A DNA stretch of 64,000 nucleotides, taken from positions 2,170,001 through 2,234,000 of the forward strand of contig NZ_CP137003.1 in assembly GCF_033110965.1 (NCBI RefSeq), read 5' to 3'. The position numbers were made by a program, and so were the translations under genes. This DNA is from Raineyella sp. LH-20. Its GTDB lineage: Bacteria; Actinomycetota; Actinomycetes; Propionibacteriales; Propionibacteriaceae. Of the stretch, positions 8,157 to 18,179 are shown one piece after another. The notes under the pieces were generated by a model. The model was given only the letters and a program-made list of their open reading frames with translations. It ran no database searches and had not been told where the DNA came from. The stretch's first letter is position 1; each line of letters starts with the position of its first letter.

Positions 8157-8591
8157 ATGCGGGAACAACAGGAGCGGCCGATCGGCTACTGGGCCAAGCA
8201 TCTCGACTCCCTGATCAACCAGGCGTTCGAGCAGGCCCTCCATGACGACGACGTGACCCGCCGTCAGTGGCAGGTGCTCAGCACGCTGTCCTGGGGCACC
8301 CGGACCGTCGCGAGTCTGCGCGAGACGCTCGGCGCGTTCCGCTGCGACCAGGAGGACTCGTTGGAGACCGCGCTGGAGGTGCTCTCCACCCGCGGCTGGA
8401 TCGACGACGACGGCACAGTGCTGTCGCTCACCGAGCCCGGCGTGGCCGCTCACGACACCATCGGCGGTCACGTCGACCGGGTCCGGCAGAGCCTGGCGCG
8501 CGGGATCAGCAGCGCCGACTACCGCACCACCGTGGACACCCTGCGTCGGATGTGCGACAACCTGGCGGCAGGGACCCCGGAGGCGGACTGA
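8157..8591 (+). CDS. MarR-like winged-helix regulator
   Basis: A 144-residue protein with a MarR-like layout: an N-terminal helix (IGYWAKHLDSLINQAFEQAL), a helix-turn-helix region (TRRQWQVLSTLSW ... SLRETLGAF), a wing around GWIDDDGTVLSLTEPG (about residues 79-94) and a C-terminal dimerisation helix. The ATG at 8157 follows GGAGGC immediately, too close for normal ribosome binding, while TACGGT sits at the position expected for a leaderless transcript. An inverted repeat covers its promoter region. The neighbours are unrelated, so no target or ligand can be proposed beyond autoregulation. The DNA-binding fold is clear from the sequence pattern; subfamily placement is tentative. Confidence 0.78.
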   Translation: MREQQERPIGYWAKHLDSLINQAFEQALHDDDVTRRQWQVLSTLSWGTRTVASLRETLGAFRCDQEDSLETALEVLSTRGWIDDDGTVLSLTEPGVAAHDTIGGHVDRVRQSLARGISSADYRTTVDTLRRMCDNLAAGTPEAD

Positions 8592-8609
8592 GCCGACCGG
8601 TCGACCGTC

Positions 8610-9608
8610 GTGCCGACGGTGGGTGACAACGCCGGCTCCACGGGCCCGTCGCCCGGGAGGCCACGGGTCGGACTGGTGCTCAACCCGCTGGGCCGCCGGG
8701 CCGACCGTGCCCGCCGCGAACTCGCCGCGGCACTCGCGGCGGCCGGCGCACCGGCCCCGACCGTCCTCACCACCACCGTCGAGTCACCCGGCGCCGAGCA
8801 GACCCGACGGCTGCTCGCCGCGGGCGTGGACCTGGTGGTGGTCGCCGGCGGTGACGGCACCGTCCGTGAGGCGGCCCGGGTGCTCGCCGGGACCGACGTC
8901 GCCTTGGGCATCCTGCCGACCGGGACGGCGAACATCGTCGCCCGCAACCTGCGGCTGCCGCGCCGCGACGTACGCCTCGCGACGGCGATCGCCTTGGGTG
9001 CCGGCGAGCTGCGGATGGACCTCGGGCGGGCTCGGATGACCATCGCTGCCGGGGGAGTGGTCGAGTCGGTCTTCCTGGTGATGGCCGGGATCGGCCGTGA
9101 CGCGCAGACGGTGGCGGCCACCGGCGCACGGCTCAAACGGTGCCTCGGCTGGCTGGCCTACTTCGCCGCCGGGATCCGCCACGCGGTGTTGCGGCCGCTG
9201 CCGATGGTCGTCGAGCTCGACGGACACCCGCGGCGCGCGCGGACCTGGACGGTGCTCTTCGGCAACCTCCCGCGCATCCCCGGCGGGATCGCCGTCTTTC
9301 CCGACGCCGTACCGGACGACGGGGTGCTGGAGACGCTGGAGGTGCCGCTGCGCGGGCCCCTCGACTGGGCCGCCGTGGCGTGCACCGGCCTGTTCCACCG
9401 CCCCCGTCGGACCCGGGCGCTGGCATACGGTCGGGCCTCGGCCGCCCGGGTCACGCCGCCCGGGCCGCTGCCGGTCCAGCTCGACGGCGATGTGGTCGCC
9501 GACGTCGTGGACCTCGAGGTGGGGCTGCTGCCGTCAGCGCTGACCGTACGATGCCCGCCGCACCGACCTCGGTCAGGCGACCCTAACCGTACGACATTGT
9601 CCGGATAA
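8610..9608 (+). CDS. Diacylglycerol/sphingosine kinase family lipid kinase
   Basis: A 332-residue protein of the DAGK catalytic family, which phosphorylates lipid hydroxyls with ATP at the membrane. The nucleotide-binding GGDGT is at residues 80-84, preceded by the glycine-rich NPLGRR strand-loop and followed by LPTGTANIVARNL, all family hallmarks. The C-terminal half is a beta-rich domain ending near residue 315, normal for bacterial members. It starts with GTG at 8610, 18 bases after the MarR-like gene, and could be cotranscribed with it. In actinobacteria such enzymes feed phosphatidate recycling or phosphoinositide synthesis; the natural lipid cannot be read from this sequence. Confidence 0.88.
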   Translation: MPTVGDNAGSTGPSPGRPRVGLVLNPLGRRADRARRELAAALAAAGAPAPTVLTTTVESPGAEQTRRLLAAGVDLVVVAGGDGTVREAARVLAGTDVALGILPTGTANIVARNLRLPRRDVRLATAIALGAGELRMDLGRARMTIAAGGVVESVFLVMAGIGRDAQTVAATGARLKRCLGWLAYFAAGIRHAVLRPLPMVVELDGHPRRARTWTVLFGNLPRIPGGIAVFPDAVPDDGVLETLEVPLRGPLDWAAVACTGLFHRPRRTRALAYGRASAARVTPPGPLPVQLDGDVVADVVDLEVGLLPSALTVRCPPHRPRSGDPNRTTLSG

Positions 9609-9620
9609 GCCGCGAATCAG

Positions 9621-9649
9621 CTGTGAGACGACTCACAGATCCCTACACT
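9621..9649 (+). promoter_or_regulatory. CRP/GlxR-type operator overlapping a promoter
   Basis: TGTGAGACGACTCACA at 9622-9637 is an exact match to the CRP/GlxR consensus TGTGA-N6-TCACA, and the palindrome extends one more base each side. A TACACT -10 box follows at 9644-9649. The site covers the -35 and spacer region, so binding of a cAMP-type regulator would more likely repress than activate the downstream SDR gene. Alternatively the palindrome ends transcription of the lipid kinase gene, but the stem is short and lacks a T-run. Confidence 0.62.
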
Positions 9650-9723
9650 GAGGATCACTCCAGCGCCACGATCCCTCGGGTGGGCCGTCGGACACGGTGT
9701 CCACACTCGCACGGGAGGTCGCC

Positions 9724-10482
9724 ATGTCCACTGTCATCCCTGACCGGTTCGCCGGTCGGACCATCATCGTGACCGGTGCCGGCTCCGGCATCGGGAGGGC
9801 CACCGCCACCAGGCTGGTCGCCGAAGGGGCGTACGTCGTCGGGGCCGACCTCTCCGAGGAGCGGCTCGCGGCGGTGGCAGAGGACCTCGGGTCGCCCGGT
9901 TTCCGGTATGTCGTCGGGTCGATCACCGACCAGCAGATCGTCGACCGGATCGTCGCCGAGGCCGGCCCGGAACTGTGGGGTCTGGTCAACAACGCCGGGA
10001 TCATGGACGACTTCCTCTCCGTCGCGGAGATCGACGACGCCACCTGGCAGCGGGTGTTCGACGTCAATCTGACCGCGATGATGCGGATGAGCCGGGCGGC
10101 GATCCCGGTGATGTTGACCCGCGGGGCGGGGGCGATCGTCAACATCTCCTCCGAAGCCGGCATCCGGGCCGGCGCCGCGGGGGTCGCCTACACCGCGTCC
10201 AAGCACGCGGTGATCGGGCTGACGAAGTCGACCTCGCTCTTCTACGCCCGCAAGGGGATCCGCTGCAACAGCGTGGCGCCCGGTGGGGTCGCCACCAACA
10301 TCCAGGCCAAGATGGAGAGCCCGGGCTTCGCCGAGGTGATCGCGCCGTTGCTCGGCGCGATGATGCCGCCGACGGCGACCGCCGACGACCTGGCGGCGGC
10401 GATCACCTTCCTGCTCAGCGACGACGCCGCGAACGTCACCGGCACGGTGCTGATGTGTGACGGCGGGTGGAGCGTGATCTGA
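9724..10482 (+). CDS. Short-chain dehydrogenase/reductase, second in the window
   Basis: A 252-residue classical SDR with TGAGSGIG at residues 17-24, NNAG at about 89-92, catalytic S142/S143, Y156 and K160 (YTASK), and the usual C-terminal CDGGW. The AGS turn without a basic residue, followed by an acidic residue at the end of strand two (ADLS), suggests NAD(H). A GGGAGG ribosome site precedes the ATG at 9724; a CRP/GlxR-type operator and -10 box lie about 75-100 bases upstream. It stands alone between the lipid kinase and icd, so the substrate is unknown. Carbon-source control through the operator is an inference. Confidence 0.9.
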   Translation: MSTVIPDRFAGRTIIVTGAGSGIGRATATRLVAEGAYVVGADLSEERLAAVAEDLGSPGFRYVVGSITDQQIVDRIVAEAGPELWGLVNNAGIMDDFLSVAEIDDATWQRVFDVNLTAMMRMSRAAIPVMLTRGAGAIVNISSEAGIRAGAAGVAYTASKHAVIGLTKSTSLFYARKGIRCNSVAPGGVATNIQAKMESPGFAEVIAPLLGAMMPPTATADDLAAAITFLLSDDAANVTGTVLMCDGGWSVI

Positions 10483-10531
10483 GGCGGGGCAACGGCGGCG
10501 GAGCCGACCGGCCGGAGGCGGCAGGAACGCC

Positions 10532-10565
10532 GGACGGCGCCGGGGATCCCTCCCCGACGCCGTCC
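10532..10565. terminator. Hairpin terminator between convergent SDR and icd genes
   Basis: GGACGGCG and CGCCGTCC form the outer eight pairs. One C/A mismatch follows, then CGGGG pairs with CCCCG around the loop ATCCCT. It sits between the ends of two converging genes and could stop transcription from both sides. No T-run follows, which is usual for high-GC actinobacterial terminators. Confidence 0.75.
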
Positions 10566-10669
10566 TGGTGTCGTACGGTGCTGCGGCCCGGAGCCTCAGC
10601 CGGCCTCGCCTTTCGGCTCAGCGTCGCTGGGACCGGTTCGGCCTTGCGGCTCGGCTTCGCCGGCCGTGG

Positions 10670-12880
<2,211 letters not shown>

Positions 12881-13024
12881 GTGCTGGGCATCTCCCTGGG
12901 GTCGTACGGGTGCGTTGCGGACGCTCTTGGCTGGGTCAGGTTATCCGAAAGGCCCCCGACGGACCGTGCCATAGCGGCGTGATGTGCCGTACGGCAGCAG
13001 CGTCCGGTGTGATGTCACCCGTTG

Positions 13025-13942
13025 TCAGGCCCGGGGAGCCAGCACCAGGTTGTCGATCAGCCGCGGTGCGCCGACCCGTACGGCCAGCGAGGCCAGCGCG
13101 CCGACCGCCGGGTCGACGGCGGTCAGTTCGGCCAGGGTGCGCGGATCGGCGACGCTGACATAGTCCACCACGGCCCGTGGCTCGGCGGTGATCACGTCGC
13201 GGAGGATGGTCCGCAGCGCCTCCGCATCGCCTTCGCCGTCGGCCCAGGCCCGTCCGGCCGCCTGCAGGGCGCGGGAGAGCACCAGCGCGGCCGGCCGGTC
13301 GGCGGCGGCGAGGTAGGTGTTGCGGCTGCTCATCGCCAGCCCGTCCGGCTCCCGGACGATCGGGCAGGCGACGATCTCGACCGGCAGGCCGAGGTCGCGG
13401 ACCAGCTGGCGGATCACCGCGACCTGCTGGGCGTCCTTCTGGCCGAAGTAGGCCCGGTCGGGGGCACACAGGTGGAACAGGATGCTGATGATCGTCGCGA
13501 CGCCGCGGAAGTGGCCGGGCCGGCGGGCGCCCTCCAGCACGTCGGCGACGCCGCCGGGGGTGACGTACGTGTCGAAACCGGCGGGGTAGACGTCCTCGAC
13601 CTGCGGGGTCCACACCAGGTCCACCCCGGCGCCGTCCAGCAGCGCGAGATCGTGGTCGAGGTCGCGCGGGTAGGCCTCGAGGTCCTCCGACGGCCCGAAC
13701 TGGGTCGGGTTGACGAAGATCGACACCACGGTGGCGTCGTTCTCCTCGCGGGCCCGGCGGACAAGGCTGAGGTGGCCCTCGTGCAGGAAGCCCATCGTCG
13801 GCACCAGGCCGACACTGCGTCGACCGACGCCGCTCGGACGGGCCGCGCCCGCAACGGTGATGTCTCCGCCGGCCGTGTCCGGTCCCACCTCCAGCTCGGC
13901 CCGGGCAGTCCGGAGCTCCTCGCGTGTGGTGACGACCTTCAT
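13025..13942 (-). CDS. panC: Pantothenate synthetase (pantoate-beta-alanine ligase)
   Basis: A 305-residue enzyme that joins D-pantoate and beta-alanine with ATP, the last step of pantothenate synthesis. The nucleotidyl-transferase motif PTMGFLHEGHLSLV (HxGH), the FVNPTQFGPSEDLEAYPRD segment, GQKDAQQ and the KMSKS-like MSSRNTYL are all present. The start at 13942 has AGGAGG seven bases upstream; a frame ten codons longer lacks such a site. A poorly conserved glycine-rich stretch (VGPDTAGGDITVAG) lies before the nucleotide motif. It is the last gene of the pan operon, 101 bases after panB. A perfect 12-base palindrome, TGCCGTACGGCA, lies just beyond the gene at 12985-12996. Confidence 0.96.
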   Translation of the reverse strand: MKVVTTREELRTARAELEVGPDTAGGDITVAGAARPSGVGRRSVGLVPTMGFLHEGHLSLVRRAREENDATVVSIFVNPTQFGPSEDLEAYPRDLDHDLALLDGAGVDLVWTPQVEDVYPAGFDTYVTPGGVADVLEGARRPGHFRGVATIISILFHLCAPDRAYFGQKDAQQVAVIRQLVRDLGLPVEIVACPIVREPDGLAMSSRNTYLAAADRPAALVLSRALQAAGRAWADGEGDAEALRTILRDVITAEPRAVVDYVSVADPRTLAELTAVDPAVGALASLAVRVGAPRLIDNLVLAPRA

Positions 13943-14043
13943 CCCTCTGCCTCCTGCTGGTTCGCTGTTCACCGCTCCTGGTGCAGGACCGGCGGGTCCC
14001 GGCTCGGTCGGTCGCCGATGTCGGATCCCTCGGCCCGGGGCGC

Positions 14044-14898
14044 TCAGGCCTGTCGCTCGGTGGGCCGGTCGAGACCGGCGAGGGCCTCGGCCAGCACCTG
14101 CGGGTCCATCCCCGCGCTGTTCTGCTCGGTCGGGAACGCCCCGGAGCGTACGTCGTCGGCGTACGCCTGCAGACCGCCCACCACCTCGTCGCCGAGGGTG
14201 CGGTAGCGGCGGGTGTGGCGGGGGACGAAGTCGCTGAACAGGCCGAGCAGATCATGCCAGACCTGCACCTCCCCTGAGCACCGGGGACCGGCACCGATGC
14301 CGATCGTCGGGATGTCCAGTCGGGCGGTCACCTCGGCGGCCAGCGGTGCGGGGATCAGTTCCAGCACCACGGCCCATGCCCCGGCGTCCTGCAGGGCGAG
14401 AGCGTCCTCGATCAGGGCCCGGGCCGCGGCGGACTCCTTCGCCTGGACCCGCATCCCGATCTGGTTGACCGACTGCGGGGTGAAGCCGAGGTGGCCCATC
14501 ACCGGGATCCCGGCCTGGACCAGGCGGCGTACGGTCGGGGCGATCGGTCGGCCGCCCTCCAGCTTGACCGAGGAGGCGCCGCCCTCCGCGAGCAGCCGCC
14601 CGCCGTGACGCAGCGCATCGGTCTCGGTGGCGGACGCCAGGAACGGCAGGTCCGCGACGACCAGCGGGGTGGCACAGCCGCGGACCACGATGCGGGTGTG
14701 GTAGACCATGTCGTCCACGGTGACCGGCAGCGTCGAGTCGTGACCCTGGATCACCATGCCGAGGGAGTCACCGACCAGGATCATCGGGACGCCGGCCCGC
14801 TCCACCAGTTGGGCGCTGGTGTAGTCGTACGCGGTGATCATCGGGACGCGCTCACCGCGCAGGTACGCCGCCCGGATGTCGGCGATCGAGGTGCGCAT
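14044..14898 (-). CDS. panB: 3-methyl-2-oxobutanoate hydroxymethyltransferase (ketopantoate synthase)
   Basis: A 284-residue enzyme that transfers a hydroxymethyl group from methylene-tetrahydrofolate to 2-ketoisovalerate, giving ketopantoate. The signature [20 protein letters not shown], the metal-binding DLPF segment, [15 protein letters not shown] and the IGIGAG loop are all recognisable. Length is normal for the family. Its start lies two bases after the panD stop, so translation of the two is coupled. Together with panC, panD and the upstream DUF2520 reductase it makes a complete pathway from ketoisovalerate and aspartate to pantothenate. Confidence 0.97.
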   Translation of the reverse strand: MRTSIADIRAAYLRGERVPMITAYDYTSAQLVERAGVPMILVGDSLGMVIQGHDSTLPVTVDDMVYHTRIVVRGCATPLVVADLPFLASATETDALRHGGRLLAEGGASSVKLEGGRPIAPTVRRLVQAGIPVMGHLGFTPQSVNQIGMRVQAKESAAARALIEDALALQDAGAWAVVLELIPAPLAAEVTARLDIPTIGIGAGPRCSGEVQVWHDLLGLFSDFVPRHTRRYRTLGDEVVGGLQAYADDVRSGAFPTEQNSAGMDPQVLAEALAGLDRPTERQA

Positions 14899-14900
14899 CG

Positions 14901-15317
14901 TCAGGCCAGCGCCGCCGGCATCGGGCCGTGCAGTGCCATCGGATCGTTCACGTCGGTGATGACCCGGGCGATCGAGTTGTCGGTGGAGTCGACCAGCACG
15001 ACCTTCGGGTGCCAGCCCTCCGGGACCGGATCGGTCACCTGGGTGTAGGCCATGATGATGACCAGGTCACCGGGCTGCACCAGTCGGGCCGCCGCACCGT
15101 TGAGCTGGATCTCGCCCGAGCCACGGGCACCGGCGATGGTGTACGTCTCGAGACGCTCGCCGTTGTTGAGGTCGACGACCTGGACCCGCTCGAAGGGCAG
15201 GATGTCCGCCGCGTCGAGGAGGTCCTCGTCCACGGTGATGCTGCCGACGTAGTCGAGGTCGGCCGCCGTGACCCGTGCGCGGTGGATCTTGCCACTGACC
15301 ATCGTCCGGAACCGCAC
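14901..15317 (-). CDS. panD: Aspartate 1-decarboxylase proenzyme
   Basis: A 138-residue pyruvoyl enzyme that makes beta-alanine from aspartate. The self-cleavage site is the Gly-Ser pair in [15 protein letters not shown] (about residues 24-25), after which the serine becomes the pyruvoyl group; the downstream [13 protein letters not shown] and NGAAARL segments are conserved. The start is a GTG at 15317 (reading [14 protein letters not shown]), chosen because the conserved MVSGKIHRA follows directly and a GAGAGG ribosome site lies at suitable distance. It is third in the minus-strand pan operon, 37 bases after the DUF2520 gene. Confidence 0.96.
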   Translation of the reverse strand: MRFRTMVSGKIHRARVTAADLDYVGSITVDEDLLDAADILPFERVQVVDLNNGERLETYTIAGARGSGEIQLNGAAARLVQPGDLVIIMAYTQVTDPVPEGWHPKVVLVDSTDNSIARVITDVNDPMALHGPMPAALA

Positions 15318-15354
15318 GTGTGTACCTCTCTGCCGTGTGGTGTTCGGATCGAGT

Positions 15355-16404
15355 TTACGTGCTACTCCCAGGATGATCGGCGCAGTCCCGCAGGGCGGCA
15401 TCGCCGTGGGCCGGCGGGGCGGCATCGCCGTGGTCCGGCGGGGTGGGGTCGCCGTGGGCCGGCGGGGTGGGGTCGCCGTGGTCGTGTCGGGCGGGCGCAT
15501 CGGGGTCGCGGAAGGCGGCGTCGATCGCGGCCAGGGTGGCCGGGTCCATTCCCCGCGCGACCAGCAGGTCGTGTGCCGCCAGTCCCACGGCGCGGTAGAG
15601 CGCCGCGGTGTCGGGGCGGGCGGCGAGGGCGGCCAGATGGCGGCGGATCGTGCCGACGTCGCCGCGGACCGCCGGGCCGGTGAGTCCAGCGGGCAGACCG
15701 ACATCCTGTAGTCCGTCGAGGGTGCTGCGGACCAGGGGGAGCAGAGCATCCAGCGCGCTGCGGGCGTCGAGCCCGCAGTCCTGCAGCAGCCGGGCCGCGT
15801 GGTCGACCAGGACGACGGTGTAGTTGGATGCCATCGTCGCCGCCGCGTGGTAGCGGGCCCGGTCCTCCGGGCGCAGCAGCACCGGACGGCCGCCCAGGGT
15901 GGTGGTCAGCTCGGCCAGGACGTCGCGGAGGCCGGGGTCGGCCGTGATGCCCCAGGTGACACCGGGGGCGATCGGGGTGTCCACGGTGGCGAAGGCCTGC
16001 ATCGGGTGCCAGGCGCCCAGCCGGTGGTCGGCGGCCAGCGGCGCCAGGGGAGTGAGGTCGAGGGCGCCCGAGCAGTGCACCACCCCGTGTCCGGTGGCGG
16101 GTCCTTGTTCGTCGCCGGCCTCGTGTTCGTCGCCAGCTTCGTGTCCGGCGGTCGATCCGTGTCCGGCGGCCCGGGCCGCAGCGTCGGTGGCGAGCGCGTC
16201 GGCGACCGGTCCGATGGCGTCGTCGCTGACCGCCAGCACGGTCAGGTCGGCGTCCAGCGCGCGGGTCCGCTCCGGGCTCCTGGCCGACAGCATGGTGACC
16301 GGCACGCCGCGAGCGGCGAGGGCGGTGGTCAGGGCGTGGGCGAGCCGGCCGGTGCCCAGCACGGCAACGGTCACCGCGGGGGCCGGGGAGGCCTGTGTCG
16401 TCAT
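15355..16404 (-). CDS. Rossmann-fold reductase with DUF2520 domain (candidate ketopantoate reductase)
   Basis: A 349-residue protein with an N-terminal NAD(P)-binding domain ([15 protein letters not shown] near residues 15-29) and a helical DUF2520 domain carrying GAWHPMQAF and the [13 protein letters not shown] helix. It heads panD, panB and panC in one operon, and no panE is present here, so it may reduce ketopantoate to pantoate. A non-PanE ketopantoate reductase, PanG, is known from other bacteria; I have not verified that it is the same family. Two low-complexity stretches stand out. One is an 18-base-repeat insertion at 16108-16161 (a His/Glu/Asp-rich loop in the Rossmann domain). The other is a C-terminal tail of repeated HGDPTPP-like octapeptides from 24-base DNA repeats. 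Confidence 0.85.
   Translation of the reverse strand: MTTQASPAPAVTVAVLGTGRLAHALTTALAARGVPVTMLSARSPERTRALDADLTVLAVSDDAIGPVADALATDAAARAAGHGSTAGHEAGDEHEAGDEQGPATGHGVVHCSGALDLTPLAPLAADHRLGAWHPMQAFATVDTPIAPGVTWGITADPGLRDVLAELTTTLGGRPVLLRPEDRARYHAAATMASNYTVVLVDHAARLLQDCGLDARSALDALLPLVRSTLDGLQDVGLPAGLTGPAVRGDVGTIRRHLAALAARPDTAALYRAVGLAAHDLLVARGMDPATLAAIDAAFRDPDAPARHDHGDPTPPAHGDPTPPDHGDAAPPAHGDAALRDCADHPGSST
15386..15481. repeat. In-frame tandem repeat, 24-base unit, four copies
   Basis: The element CGCCGTGG recurs at exactly 24-base steps (15402, 15426, 15450, 15474), marking four copies of a 24-base unit in the 3' end of the DUF2520 gene. On the minus strand it encodes octapeptides of the type HGD-(P/A)-(T/A)-PP-(A/D). 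The unit length keeps the frame. The result is a proline-, histidine- and aspartate-rich tail absent from the core fold. Confidence 0.93.
16108..16161. repeat. In-frame tandem repeat, 18-base unit, two to three copies
   Basis: Two nearly identical 18-base copies (16108-16125 and 16126-16143) and a degenerate third (to 16161) lie inside the Rossmann-domain half of the DUF2520 gene. On the minus strand they encode the HEAGDE-like repeats between two core strands, so the array occupies a surface loop. Confidence 0.8.
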
Positions 16405-16438
16405 TGCCGTCCTCGGGGCATCGTCCTCGGGGACGCTG

Positions 16439-17062
16439 TCATCGGCCCTGTCCGTCCTCGACCGCGGCGGGCGTACGGGCGGCGAGCGCGGCGGCCCGGA
16501 TGTAGCTGGCTCCGGCGACGACGTGCAGGGCGGACCCGGCCCAGATCAGCAGTCGGCCGAAGATCGCCGCCGGCGGGTAGAACGCCAGCGCGGCGATCAG
16601 GGCGACGATGCCGATGAAGAGCACTGCCGTACGGAACTTGCCGAGCAGGTGCACCTTGATCCGCCCCCTCGCCGCGGCCCGACCCGCAAGCAGGCCCGTC
16701 GTCAGATCGGTGACGACGACGATGCCGACCGGCCACCACGAGACGTGGCCGCCCAGGGCGAGGGCGAGCAGCACCGCGCCGATGCCGATCCGGTCGGTGA
16801 GCGGGTCGAGCATCTCGCCGGTGCGGCTCACCTGGTGCAGGGCACGTGCCAGGAAGCCGTCCACCCAGTCGGTGGCGGCCCACAGGGCGAGCAGTCCGAC
16901 GACCAGCGGGCTGTCCCCCGGTGTACGCACCAGCAGCCAGCACACCGGTGCCAACAGCAGCAACCGGAGCAGAGTGACGGCGTTGGGCAGAGTCAGCCAG
17001 TCGGGTCGGGCGGAGGTGGTGGGCGTGGGGCTCACGCCTCCCGTCACGGGGTGCGGGTCCAT
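16439..17062 (-). CDS. CDP-alcohol phosphatidyltransferase family protein (PgsA-like)
   Basis: A 207-residue membrane enzyme with about five to six hydrophobic segments. The complete catalytic signature D-x2-D-G-x2-A-R-x8-G-x3-D-x3-D is present at about residues 65-90, beginning at DWVDGFLAR. The family transfers a phosphatidyl group from CDP-diacylglycerol to a polyol; glycerol-3-phosphate, inositol phosphate or phosphatidylglycerol (cardiolipin synthesis) are possible acceptors. It precedes the DUF2520-pan genes by 34 bases on the same strand and follows the RNase H gene by 32 bases, so the six genes may be one transcript. There is no obvious functional tie to pantothenate. Confidence 0.9.
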   Translation of the reverse strand: MDPHPVTGGVSPTPTTSARPDWLTLPNAVTLLRLLLLAPVCWLLVRTPGDSPLVVGLLALWAATDWVDGFLARALHQVSRTGEMLDPLTDRIGIGAVLLALALGGHVSWWPVGIVVVTDLTTGLLAGRAAARGRIKVHLLGKFRTAVLFIGIVALIAALAFYPPAAIFGRLLIWAGSALHVVAGASYIRAAALAARTPAAVEDGQGR

Positions 17063-17094
17063 GCGCCCATTGTGGTCCGCGGGCGGTCAACCGG

Positions 17095-18042
17095 TCAGAG
17101 TTCCGGGGTGACCTGCTCGAATCGCTGCTGCCACTGGGTGTTCTCCCGGACCCACAGGGCGGTCCGGAGTGTGGCGGTGGTCGCCTGCGTGGCGCGGCTG
17201 AGCAACAGCACCTCGTCGGCACGCAGTCGACGCGCCTCGAGGATGTCGAGGCTGCAGACGTCGGGGGAGAGCACTCCGCTGAGCACGTCGCCGCGGTGGT
17301 CCAGGGTGCCGTCCGCGCGGACCCGGAACCACCCGGGATGCAGCAGACCGGCCCACTGTGTCGGGTCCTCGGCGGGCTCTGCGCTGTGCAGCCAGCGCTC
17401 CAGTTCGGCGACCTGGTCGATCTCGGGCAGGTCCAGCTCGGGCTCGGCGCCGGAGAAGAGATCGGGCTGCAGGTAGTCCTCCTCGAGTTCGGACTCGTCC
17501 TGCTCCTCGCCCCCGGAACGTACGGCCGCGGAACGTACGGCCGCGGAACGTACGGCCGCGGAACGTACGGCTGCGCCGGCCGTCGGATACCCCGGTCCCG
17601 GGTCGGGCTCGCGGCTCTGCTGGTAGGCGGTGGCGGCGGCCCGGGCGCGGGTGTCGGCCGCCTCGTTCAGGGAGTGTCCGTTGTGTCCGCGCACCCATTC
17701 GAAGGTGACGTCACGCCCCTGCATCGCCTCGTCGAGGGCCTTCACCAGGTCGACGTTCAGGACGGGTTTGCCGTCGGCCTTCTTCCAGCCCTTCTTCTTC
17801 CAGCCCTTGGTCCACTTGGAGATCACGTTGATCGCGTACTGGCTGTCGCACAGCACGTGCAGAGGCTCGTCGACGTGCGCGGTCTGGTGCAGCAGGTCGA
17901 GCACCGCCATCAGCTCGCCCATGTTGTTGGTGCCCCGGGGCCAGCCTCCGCTGGCCCAGCAGTCGTCATCGACGTACCAGGCCCAGCCGGCTGGTCCTGG
18001 GTTGCCGAGCGAGGATCCGTCCGCCGCTGCTGTGATCGTCAC
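17095..18042 (-). CDS. RNase HI fused to a C-terminal DUF4440/NTF2-like domain
   Basis: A 315-residue two-domain protein. Residues 1 to about 140 form RNase HI, which cleaves RNA in RNA-DNA hybrids, with all four catalytic carboxylates: D in AAADGSS, E in MGELMAVL, D in LCDSQYAI and D in NEAADTRA, plus the basic handle WTKGWKKKGWKK. A linker contains four AAVRS pentapeptides from a 15-base DNA repeat and an acidic patch. The last 110 residues (ELERWL ... LLHPGWFRVRADGTLDHRG ... ALWVRENTQWQQRFEQVTPEL) read like DUF4440 of the SnoaL/NTF2 fold. The start is a GTG at 18042; a GTG five codons earlier is possible. The gene may head the pgsA-pan transcript. Confidence 0.88.
   Translation of the reverse strand: MTITAAADGSSLGNPGPAGWAWYVDDDCWASGGWPRGTNNMGELMAVLDLLHQTAHVDEPLHVLCDSQYAINVISKWTKGWKKKGWKKADGKPVLNVDLVKALDEAMQGRDVTFEWVRGHNGHSLNEAADTRARAAATAYQQSREPDPGPGYPTAGAAVRSAAVRSAAVRSAAVRSGGEEQDESELEEDYLQPDLFSGAEPELDLPEIDQVAELERWLHSAEPAEDPTQWAGLLHPGWFRVRADGTLDHRGDVLSGVLSPDVCSLDILEARRLRADEVLLLSRATQATTATLRTALWVRENTQWQQRFEQVTPEL
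17515..17574. repeat. In-frame tandem repeat, 15-base unit, four copies
   Basis: The unit GGAACGTACGGCCGC is repeated at 17515, 17530 and 17545 without change, and at 17560 with one substitution. On the minus strand it encodes AAVRS pentapeptides in the linker between RNase H and the DUF4440-like domain. Each copy contains the palindrome CGTACG, which is over-frequent in this genome. Confidence 0.96.
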
Positions 18043-18179
18043 GGGGCCGATTCTCACACATCGCACCGACACCCGGCCCTGACGAGCCTGCTCGGCCGGG
18101 GCACAGAATACGGCTCGCCGTCGCCGACAGTTCGCGGACGGTTCGAGCATTCTTCACGGAGATGTGGAAAGAATGTCGT

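Noticed and set aside
12881-13024. Possible small RNA or tRNA between icd and panC
   Set aside because: Only an icd promoter/leader and a short palindrome (TGCCGTACGGCA) are seen; no cloverleaf can be drawn.
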